Assembly (NCBI GenBank): GCA_022822525.1
Contig: JAJEBN010000105.1
Coordinates: forward strand, 1 to 64,000
Reading direction: 5' to 3'
Origin: Acidimicrobiia bacterium
GTDB taxonomy: Bacteria; Actinomycetota; Acidimicrobiia; Acidimicrobiales; Poriferisodalaceae
Length of the DNA: 64,000 bases
Of this stretch, positions 1 through 5,819 are shown one piece after another. The first letter of the stretch is position 1. Every line of letters begins with the position of its first letter. The notes beneath the pieces were generated by a model, which was not told where the DNA came from, searched no databases, and saw only the letters and a program-made list of their open reading frames with translations. The translations under genes and the position numbers were made by a program.

Positions 1-66
1 CTCCTCCAGCGTCCAACCCTGCTCGCGCAGGCTCTTGATATCCACGTAGCTCTCCTGGTTCATCAT
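1..66 (-). CDS. 5' end of a transposase-like gene (cut by window edge)
   Basis: Reading leftwards from ATG at 66 (second ATG at 63) an open frame of 22 codons runs off the window. The visible peptide begins MMNQESYVDIKSL and continues with a Gln-Gly-Trp-Thr turn. This resembles the N-terminal helix-turn-helix start of IS21-type (IstA) transposases, but only 22 residues are visible, so the family is a guess. A GGAGGAG ribosome site sits 9 nt upstream, inside a perfect hairpin annotated separately. It could equally be another small DNA-binding protein. Confidence 0.35.
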   Translation of the reverse strand, partial: MMNQESYVDIKSLREQGWTLEE

Positions 67-73
67 GGGGAGC

Positions 74-123
74 GACTCCTCCAGCGCAGTCGATGCTTGG
101 TCGCTCGACACGCTGGAGGAGTC
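74..123 (-). promoter_or_regulatory. Hairpin burying the ribosome site of the left-edge transposase gene
   Basis: A perfect 13-bp inverted repeat (74-86 and 111-123, 24-nt loop) lies directly upstream of the leftward start codon at 66. In the leftward transcript the 3' arm contains GGAGGAG (82 to 76) and the 5' arm contains its complement. The folded RNA would therefore hide the Shine-Dalgarno sequence. Hairpins of this kind are known in insertion sequences as a brake on transposase made from read-through transcripts; that role here is inferred. Confidence 0.5.
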
Positions 124-299
124 ACCGCCGCCCAAAGCGGATAGGCGATGCCAGGCCAGAAGACCCCCGACACCACCGCGCAATTCAGTGAGCGCAGAAC
201 GCGACTACCACTGAGCGCTCACATAGGGTCCGCTGTCAGCTCCATTTCGCTTCTACGCTGCTCCAAGGTCGGTTGGTAGACCGGGCAGGTAGGCACGCA

Positions 300-614
300 A
301 TGGCCTCACAAGGCATGCGATCGCAGGAATACGCGGGCGAGCTGAACGAGGTATGGCCCGATACGGACATCGTCGTGCTGCCCGGATTCCCAGACGACTC
401 CTCGCCGATTGAGGAGTCGCTCTCGGAGTCGATCTATCCCTCTAGCGCTACCGATGTCGTCAAGCTGCTGCGTGTCGAGGGTCTGACCGTCGCATATGCG
501 GTCGAGCGGAGCGAGCGGCGGCTCATGTCCAAGAATTCTGCTGAGTTCTGGCTGCCAGTGATCATCGCAGTCTCCGAGCTTGGCGCTAGCTGTCGTGGAC
601 ATAGAGGTTGGTAG
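300..614 (+). pseudogene. 5' part of an unknown gene cut by the IS481-type element
   Basis: The reading frame from ATG 300 (AGGTAGG at 287-293, 6-nt spacing) has normal protein composition up to about residue 97. There it crosses the left end of the insertion sequence at 591, and the last eight codons are IS sequence ending at 614. The host-derived part contains a WPDTDIVVLPGFPDD stretch and ends ...PVIIAVSELGA. I do not recognise the family. An upstream TTG at 273 is an alternative start. The downstream remainder of the gene is not found right of the IS in this frame. Confidence 0.45.
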
Positions 615-1640
615 CAGGGTGATGGGTTGAGCCTCCTGTGCGAACGTGGTGTTTGCGAGAACAACCACGGTCACATCAGGAGGCTCGATGTCTCACGCTA
701 ATGCTCGCTTGACGCCCGCTGGGCGGCTGTTGCTGGTCGAACGGATCGAGGCCGGCACGACCCAGGCCGAGGTGGCCCGACAGATGGGCCTGTCGAGGGG
801 CACGGTCGCGAAGTGGTGGCATAGGTGGTGCTCTGAGGGCGAGGCAGGCCTTCGGGATCGGTCCAGCCGGCCGCACCGCTCGCCCAGGCGCACCGATGCC
901 CGCACCGAGGAGCGGATCTGTCGGCTGCGGCGCAGCACCAAGCGCGGCCCGGCGTATCTGTCTGCGCGCACAGGGGTGCCGCCCTCGACGATCTGGCGTG
1001 TGCTGCGCCGTCACGGTCTGAACCGGCTCGCCTGGATGGACCGTCCCACCGGGCGGGTGATCCGCCGCTACGAGCGCGCCGCTGCGGGCGAGCTGGTGCA
1101 TCTCGACGTCAAGAAGGTCGGCAAGGTCCCGCCCGGGGGCGGCTGGCGGGTGCACGGCCGAGGATCGCCCAAGACCAAACGGCGGCGCCGCAAACGACGC
1201 GGCTACACCTACCTGCACGTCGCTATCGACGACTACAGCCGGGTCGCCTACGTCGAGGCGCTCGACAATGAGACCGCCGACACGCTGTTGGGGTTCTGGC
1301 GGCGAGCCCAGGACTGGTTCTGGTCCAACGACATGGCCGTCGACGAGGTCCTCACCGACAATGGTCCGAACTTCACCTCCGCCAAGTTCGCCGAGCTGCT
1401 CGCCGAACGAGCCATCAAGCACCGACGCACCCGGCCCTACCGGCCCCAGACGAATGGCAAAGCAGAGCGGTTCAACCGCACCTTGGCCGATGAGTTCCTC
1501 TACGCCAGGGTGTTCAGATCAGAATCCGACCGCAGGGTCCGCCTGACGCGCTGGGTCCACGACTACAACTGCCACCGACACCACACCGCTGTTGGCGGAC
1601 CGCCCGCATCACGCGCACACAACCTCACTAGAACCGACAG
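591..1640 (+). mobile_element. IS481-family insertion sequence, complete, about 1050 bp
   Basis: The ends are imperfect inverted repeats of about 36 bp (591-626 and 1605-1640). They begin TGTCG and share inner blocks GAGGTTG and GTGATG. The outer flanks are GCTAGC (585-590) and GCTAGT (1641-1646), a 5/6 match as a 6-bp target duplication of the NCTAGN type known for Bordetella IS481. The length is close to the 1053 bp of IS481 itself. One DDE transposase gene fills the element. It interrupts host DNA, leaving broken genes on both sides. Confidence 0.85.
629..686 (+). promoter_or_regulatory. Hairpin burying the ribosome site of the IS481 transposase
   Basis: A perfect 10-bp inverted repeat (629-638 with 677-686) ends one base before the transposase ATG at 688. 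The 3' arm contains AGGAGG (678-683), the only Shine-Dalgarno match, and the 5' arm carries its complement CCTCCT. A nested 6-bp stem (645-650 with 664-669) lies in the loop. Translation would be blocked when the whole leader is transcribed from outside the element. The function is inferred from the geometry. Confidence 0.5.
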
Positions 1641-1644
1641 CTAG
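688..1644 (+). CDS. IS481-family DDE transposase
   Basis: This 318-residue protein catalyses cut/copy-and-paste movement of the surrounding element. The N-terminus has a helix-turn-helix (residues about 8-50, with TTQAEVARQMGLSRGT) followed by a second HTH_29/32-type region. The rve integrase core carries the catalytic triad D140 (HLDVKK), D224 (LTDNGPNF) and E260 (KAERFNR), with the D-35-E spacing typical of the family. An earlier in-frame start at 646 would lie inside the regulatory hairpin; ATG 688 with AGGAGG just upstream is preferred. The stop codon TAG (1642-1644) lies outside the element's end at 1640, so it is supplied by the CTAG target site. The gene looks intact. Confidence 0.92.
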   Translation: MSHANARLTPAGRLLLVERIEAGTTQAEVARQMGLSRGTVAKWWHRWCSEGEAGLRDRSSRPHRSPRRTDARTEERICRLRRSTKRGPAYLSARTGVPPSTIWRVLRRHGLNRLAWMDRPTGRVIRRYERAAAGELVHLDVKKVGKVPPGGGWRVHGRGSPKTKRRRRKRRGYTYLHVAIDDYSRVAYVEALDNETADTLLGFWRRAQDWFWSNDMAVDEVLTDNGPNFTSAKFAELLAERAIKHRRTRPYRPQTNGKAERFNRTLADEFLYARVFRSESDRRVRLTRWVHDYNCHRHHTAVGGPPASRAHNLTRTDS

Positions 1645-1752
1645 TCCCGCCTCCGACAGCGGGGAGTGCCCCGACTCAAGACCACGCTGTCGCACTCCCT
1701 CAGCCACAGCCTCGATGATCTCGATTGCGGGTGTCAGGTCAGATCTAGCCAT
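1609..1752 (-). pseudogene. 5' fragment of a gene truncated by the IS481-type element
   Basis: The start ATG at 1752 overlaps the stop of the upstream gene as ATGA, so the two formed a coupled operon. Only 37 codons of host sequence remain (1752 to 1641). The frame then enters the right end of the insertion sequence and stops at 1609. The peptide MARSDLTPAIEIIEAVAEGV looks helical and genuine, but is too short to assign to a family. Confidence 0.55.
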
Positions 1753-2066
1753 CAGTCGTCCTCAAGGGCGTCGAGAATGCGGTCGAGCTTGCCAGGTCGC
1801 AGTCTGCGCTGGATCTCGTCAGCGAGGTCGAGAAGCTGCTTCTCCGAGCACGCGACGACATCGGTGACCGGCTGCTTGCTGTCGCCGACATGACCAGAGA
1901 GGACCAGCAGTGCCGCGCTGAATCCTCGGGTCGTGGTGGACGGGTCTCCCGGGATCACCATCACGCTGTCGAGCCGTATCGCGGACCGCTGGTCGGGATC
2001 GTTCCAGATCTCGGCAGCGGTGAGGTGCCCTAACTGCTCTTGCAGCGAGAGTTGTTGGTCTGTCAT
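1752..2066 (-). CDS. Hypothetical 104-residue protein
   Basis: An acidic, soluble protein with no membrane segment or signal peptide. It has a central hydrophobic stretch (AALLVLSGHVGD) and a charged C-terminal helix rich in Arg, Leu and Asp. No family is recognised. It is the first gene of a leftward two-gene unit whose second gene was broken by the IS481-type insertion. It is divergent from the HigB-like toxin gene, with 132 bp between them. Small size and position beside a toxin-antitoxin pair suggest accessory DNA. Confidence 0.55.
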   Translation of the reverse strand: MTDQQLSLQEQLGHLTAAEIWNDPDQRSAIRLDSVMVIPGDPSTTTRGFSAALLVLSGHVGDSKQPVTDVVACSEKQLLDLADEIQRRLRPGKLDRILDALEDD

Positions 2067-2198
2067 GCGGCCACGCTCGAGCGGGGTGCTTGATTCGAGG
2101 TGAGGGACTCGGACTCACCGCCGATGGTCGTGTTCGTCCGATGCGGTCGGGGAGGTCGGGCGTCGCTGCGTCCCGCAGCCTCATAGGTTGGGAGCTTC

Positions 2199-2693
2199 AT
2201 GAGCAGGCGGTCACGCGGGAAAGCAACCGAGGGTGAGAATCCGGAAGATGAATCGTGGACTCTGGAGCCATTCGAGGCCGACGACGGAACGGTTCCATTC
2301 GAGCGGTTCGCCGACTCGTTGACCGATTTCAAGTTTGCGGCTCTCGATATGGCGATGGAGCACATGCTTGCGGATCGTGGCCTTGATCTCGCGAAAACGG
2401 AATGGCTCAAGTCACTCCGCATGGGTCTCTACGAATTCCGGATCCGGCACGAAGCGGATGAGATCGCTCGGATGCTCGGGGCAGTGTCCTCAGGGGCGGG
2501 CGCCAACCGCGAGTCCGTGCTCTTGCGGGTCTTCGTGCACTTTCATGGAGACAAGATCGTCCTGCTGTTGGGCGGCTACGACAAGGGCAGGTACTCGAAA
2601 TCGAAGCGGCAGCAGCGCGAGATCCAAACTGCGCGGAAGCTGTTGACGCAGTTCAAGGAGCGTCGACGTCGTGAACAACGACGCCGTGATTGA
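2199..2693 (+). CDS. HigB-like toxin of a type II toxin-antitoxin pair (Gp49/RelE fold)
   Basis: Family knowledge: phage-Gp49-like/HigB toxins are RelE-fold mRNA interferases, usually encoded just upstream of an XRE antitoxin. The C-terminal 100 residues fit. EWLKSLRMGLYEFRIRHEADE is the typical first strand and helix region, followed by SVLLRVFVHFHGDKIVLLLGGYDKGRYSKSKRQ, with a Lys/Arg-rich end. The extra ~60 acidic residues at the N-terminus (positions 5-60) are longer than in most HigB proteins. ATG 2199 has GGGAG a few bases upstream. The stop at 2691-2693 overlaps the -35 box of the antitoxin promoter. Function is inferred from family and partner. Confidence 0.72.
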   Translation: MSRRSRGKATEGENPEDESWTLEPFEADDGTVPFERFADSLTDFKFAALDMAMEHMLADRGLDLAKTEWLKSLRMGLYEFRIRHEADEIARMLGAVSSGAGANRESVLLRVFVHFHGDKIVLLLGGYDKGRYSKSKRQQREIQTARKLLTQFKERRRREQRRRD

Positions 2694-2718
2694 CGCGGTA
2701 TGGCGAATTGCCTATACT
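2690..2718 (+). promoter_or_regulatory. Sigma-70-type promoter for the antitoxin gene
   Basis: TTGACG (2690-2695) and TATACT (2713-2718) are separated by 17 bp, close to the consensus. The -35 box overlaps the stop codon of the toxin gene. The predicted start of transcription lies only a few bases before the AGGAGGA ribosome site (2727-2733), so the leader would be very short. A small GGC-GCC palindrome lies between the boxes. The promoter would give extra antitoxin independent of the toxin message. Confidence 0.65.
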
Positions 2719-2741
2719 GGCTCGCGAGGAGGAATGCGCCG

Positions 2742-3056
2742 ATGCCACTCACTTACGACGAAGTAGTCGCATCGCGTCGAGCGCGACTCGGTCCTGACGC
2801 CGCAGCTCAGGGCGAAGTCTTCGCGCATGCGTACAAGATCGCGGTGCAAGTCATGGAACTGCGCGAGCAGCACGGGCTGACTCAGGCTCAGCTGGCCAAG
2901 CGCTGCGGCATGAGCCAGGCTGACATCAGCCGGATTGAGCGCGGTTCGACCAAACCAACCACCCGCACCTTGGAACGCATAGCGGATGCGCTCGAAGCCG
3001 ATGTGCGACTCGTTTCCCGCCAACCGGCTCCGGGAGTTATCAGCCTCTCCGACTGA
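2742..3056 (+). CDS. HigA-like XRE-family antitoxin
   Basis: This 104-residue protein has a central HTH_3 domain (about residues 33-88): LREQHGLTQAQLAKRCGMSQ, then ADISRIERGSTKPTTRTLERIADAL. That is the canonical five-helix Cro/C1 fold. The N-terminal 30 residues probably contact the toxin. ATG 2742 is chosen because AGGAGGA (2727-2733) lies 8 nt upstream; the in-frame start at 2700 would sit inside the promoter. Family knowledge says the antitoxin neutralises HigB and represses the operon. The gene lies 48 bp after the toxin gene and has its own promoter. Confidence 0.82.
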   Translation: MPLTYDEVVASRRARLGPDAAAQGEVFAHAYKIAVQVMELREQHGLTQAQLAKRCGMSQADISRIERGSTKPTTRTLERIADALEADVRLVSRQPAPGVISLSD

Positions 3057-3383
3057 CTCGAGAGCGTTCGCATCACCATCCCACTAGTGCTGCCGATGGC
3101 AAGACTCCTAGGCGGCAGCCGAATCGGCTGGCGCCGTCGACCGCCCAGCTGCACCGCTCGGTTGATTCGCCGCCACAGTGATGCGTTGAGCGGCATGGGC
3201 ATGGAGTTGCCCTAGTTCCGATGCGTTGCTGAACGGCGCATCCAGGCCGAACCGCCGCTTCGATCTCGACACGTGCAGCGCTGTGACCTGCGGAAACACC
3301 CACATTCCCAGCGACAATCCGACTCGACAGGGGTCCCTGATTTCGGTCCAGCTGGACCGACTATCGGGTCCCCGTCCGGGTCG
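3057..3383. other. Intergenic region, nothing firm
   Basis: No RNA gene or convincing coding region was seen. A leftward frame of 69 codons (3108-3317) has a plausible composition, but no ribosome site and no recognisable family. It lies between the antitoxin gene and the convergent DUF4160 gene. No clear terminator hairpin with a T-run was found. Confidence 0.3.
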
Positions 3384-3641
3384 CTAGAGCGGCTCGATGG
3401 CGCCGGGTGCTTCGTCGCGTGCAGCTCGGGCCCACGCTGCTAGTAGTTCCGCCTCGCGCTCGGTGGCCCATTGCGTTACGAGGCGGGACTGGCGTGGCGG
3501 CAGCTGGCCGTTCAGGATGCGCCTGTCGCGAATCGACATTTGGATCTCACGTCCTTCGTAGGTGGCGTGAAAGTGCGGCGGAGCGTGATCTCCGATGTGC
3601 ATCCGGATGACGATGCCCGCGAATCGGCAGAGTTCAGGCAT
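3384..3641 (-). CDS. DUF4160 protein
   Basis: The 85-residue product starts MPELCRFAGIVIRMHIGDH and continues APPHFHATYEG, the hallmark PPHFHA of DUF4160. Its ATG at 3641 overlaps the end of the DUF2442 gene by 8 bp, so the two are coupled. Family knowledge: DUF4160 and DUF2442 genes are very often adjacent and have been proposed to form a toxin-antitoxin-like pair; no activity is proven here. The C-terminus is Ala/Arg-rich and acidic at the very end. A longer in-frame start further upstream is rejected because it would run through most of the DUF2442 gene. Confidence 0.82.
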   Translation of the reverse strand: MPELCRFAGIVIRMHIGDHAPPHFHATYEGREIQMSIRDRRILNGQLPPRQSRLVTQWATEREAELLAAWARAARDEAPGAIEPL

Positions 3642-3927
3642 CCGCCAAGGCCCGCAGGCCCGGCAGGATCTCCTCGGGTTCGCGGCCGGTGATCTCGAGA
3701 TAGACGGCGTCGGCGCAGATTTCTGCGTCGTCAGACCAGCGGATCGTGCGGTGCGGCGTGATGCTCGCCGACTCGAACACGCCGGATTCGTTCCAGATTG
3801 CAAAGACCCCACGTCCGGCGCGACGGGACAGGTCGATCTCGCCTTCGACTCCGTCATCGAAGCGGACCCACAGCCGGTAGTCGCTTCGCGCCTCTATCGC
3901 GACGGGGTGCAGCTGGTCATCGGACAT
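3634..3927 (-). CDS. DUF2442 protein
   Basis: A 97-residue protein with the family pattern of a small beta sheet followed by a turn. YRLWVRFDDGVEGEIDLS is the conserved first half and ISADAVYLEI-like ICADAVYLEITG the second. It is upstream of, and overlaps by 8 bp, the DUF4160 gene in one leftward unit. DUF2442 members are small soluble proteins of unknown function that frequently partner DUF4160. Annotation is by sequence pattern; a role as antitoxin-like partner is inference only. Confidence 0.82.
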   Translation of the reverse strand: MSDDQLHPVAIEARSDYRLWVRFDDGVEGEIDLSRRAGRGVFAIWNESGVFESASITPHRTIRWSDDAEICADAVYLEITGREPEEILPGLRALADA

Positions 3928-4354
3928 GTCGGGTCTCCGGGGACATCCGCTGCGACGAGCCGCAGGCTGAGAACCCCCTCCACGACACAGGCTAAACGGC
4001 TGAGCAGATCGGCCGTGCCGCGACTCGAGCGTGCCGTAGCTTCAGCGGGGTCATCTGAAGCACAGGTCTTTGGTGCCGCGCACGTCGGCGTTCTGGACGG
4101 TCCTGCGTCCCGGCGTCGAGGAGACTTCGCAGGTGGAGCCTCGATTTGAGAGCTCCGCAGGGCGAGCAATGCCGCAGGTCAGGGCACCAAGCGCTAACTC
4201 GCGAACAAGCCACGCTGCGCTCGGCTCTGAACGGCCGCACGACCGACGGGGCCTGCTGCGAGATGTGGGGCGATGCGTCCGGGAAAATTGTGGTCAGACG
4301 AACGTAAAAATTGTGATGAGACACACGTAATTTCTATGGTTAGCGGGTAGTCTC
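3928..4354. other. Intergenic region upstream of the ATPase gene
   Basis: No tRNA-like fold or convincing gene is visible. The left part is GC-rich and featureless. The last 70 bp are AT-rich and hold a 23-bp tandem duplication (annotated separately). This region should contain divergent promoters for the DUF2442/DUF4160 unit and the ATPase, but no clear -35/-10 pair could be picked. Confidence 0.35.
4284..4329 (+). repeat. Two 23-bp direct repeats before the ATPase gene
   Basis: Two adjacent copies of a 23-bp unit (4284-4306 and 4307-4329) share AAAATTGTG, AGAC and ACGTA blocks and differ at about five positions. They sit in the only AT-rich stretch nearby, 26 bp before the start of the AAA ATPase gene. 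They could be operator half-sites or a simple duplication; no regulator is known. Confidence 0.55.
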
Positions 4355-5668
4355 TTGGCTGTGGACTACGTGAGACGCCACGTGGAAGCGACGCTCGACG
4401 ACTCGCTCGAGGCGTCTCGTGTCGTCGTGCTGCACGGCGCGCGTCAGTCGGGGAAGACCACGCTGGCGCGTCGGGTTGCGCAGCGGCGCGGAGGCTCCTA
4501 CGTGACGCTCGACGACGACGCATCGCGGCTTGCCGCGCTGGACGACCCGATGGCGTACCTGTCCAGATTGCGGGCACCCGCGGTGGTCGATGAGATCCAG
4601 GTCGGCGGCGACCGCGTCGTGCGGGCCGTCAAACGTCTCGTCGACGAGTCCGACGAGCGGGGCCGGTTCCTGCTGGCCGGCTCCACGAACTTCTTGTCGG
4701 TGCCTGCGATCAGCGAGTCATTGGCCGGCCGGGCACGCATCTTGCGCCTGTTCCCTTTCTCGCAGGCCGAGCTCGACCGCAGCACTCCGGTCGACTTCGC
4801 AGGCTGGTTCGACGACTGCGAGGTCGAGCCCCCACGCGATACCGAAGACCGGGCGCAGTACATGAGCCGCTTGTGCAGAGGCGGCTTTCCCGAGGCGGTC
4901 GCACTGTCGCCGCAGCAGCGCCGAGGCTGGCACGACAGCTACCTCGAGACAGTCATCCAGCGAGACGTCACCAAGCTCGGCGACATCCGCCGAGCCGACG
5001 CACTCGTCGAGCTGGCCCGCTGGTCGGCAGCGAGCACCGCAGGCGAGCTCAACGTCCAAGCGGCCTGCGGGCAGCTTGGCATCGATCGGTCCACGTTCGA
5101 TCGCTACTTCGCGTGGCTCCGCACCGTGTTCATGGTCCACACGGTGCCCGCGTGGTCGCGCAAGCACGCCGCCCGCGTCGTCCGACGGCCCAAGCTGCAC
5201 TTCGCCGACACCGGCATGGCAGCGGCGCTGCTGGGCATCGACGCCGACGCCTTGGCCTCACCTGCCTCGACCGTCGCCGGCCCCCTGCTGGAAACGTTCG
5301 TGGTGAACGAGCTGGCACAGCAGAACGCCGGCGCAGCGGGAGTGCGAATTCACCACTTGCGCGACTACGACGGCAACGAAGCAGACATCGTGCTCGAACG
5401 CCCCGACGGCGCCGTCGCAGCGGTCGAGGTCAAAGCAACGGGCAATCCCGGCGAGAACCACCTCAAACCGCTCCGATGGCTGCGAGACCGCCTCGACCGC
5501 AACGCCGAAGGCACCTTCCGCATCGGCGTGCTGCTGCACACCGGCCCCCACTGCCACCCCGTCGGCGACCGCCTGTGGCTAGCCCCCATCAACACCCTCT
5601 GGAACCAACCAGCATCACGCCTCCACCAAACGCAGGGACCCCCAGAGCCTCCACCAAACCCGGGGTGA
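4355..5668 (+). CDS. AAA-family ATPase with DUF4143 domain
   Basis: This 437-residue protein has an AAA_14 module with Walker A GARQSGKTT (about residues 28-36), Walker B-like PAVVDEIQ and sensor LLAGSTNFL. A C-terminal DUF4143 region (about 190-400) ends in GNEADIVLERPDG...AVEVKA, the degenerate PD-(D/E)XK-like core seen in this family. Members are common in bacteria and archaea, often in accessory DNA, with no settled function. TTG 4355 or GTG 4361 could be the start; neither has a strong ribosome site. A partial degraded copy of the Walker A region lies near 14.2 kb. The last 20 codons contain a duplicated 13-bp block (5619-5631, 5647-5659). Confidence 0.82.
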   Translation: MAVDYVRRHVEATLDDSLEASRVVVLHGARQSGKTTLARRVAQRRGGSYVTLDDDASRLAALDDPMAYLSRLRAPAVVDEIQVGGDRVVRAVKRLVDESDERGRFLLAGSTNFLSVPAISESLAGRARILRLFPFSQAELDRSTPVDFAGWFDDCEVEPPRDTEDRAQYMSRLCRGGFPEAVALSPQQRRGWHDSYLETVIQRDVTKLGDIRRADALVELARWSAASTAGELNVQAACGQLGIDRSTFDRYFAWLRTVFMVHTVPAWSRKHAARVVRRPKLHFADTGMAAALLGIDADALASPASTVAGPLLETFVVNELAQQNAGAAGVRIHHLRDYDGNEADIVLERPDGAVAAVEVKATGNPGENHLKPLRWLRDRLDRNAEGTFRIGVLLHTGPHCHPVGDRLWLAPINTLWNQPASRLHQTQGPPEPPPNPG

Positions 5669-5819
5669 TTCAGGACGGCTGGTGGGGTCTCTTTGGTTTC
5701 TGAGTTCGGTGTGCGCAGTCCGTGTTGTGTTCGTCGACTGTGTCGTTGCCTGTACTGTTCGGGCACTTCGGGGCCGTCGGCATCGACGGGTCCGAGCAGC
5801 CGCCGTGGAGGGATCGATG

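Noticed and set aside
2099..2119. GGTGAG/CTCACC inverted repeat upstream of the HigB-like gene as an operator
   Set aside because: Only 6-bp arms and no second copy near the antitoxin promoter; too weak to call.
3108..3317. Possible 69-residue leftward gene
   Set aside because: No ribosome site, no family and no partner; kept only as a remark in the intergenic entry.
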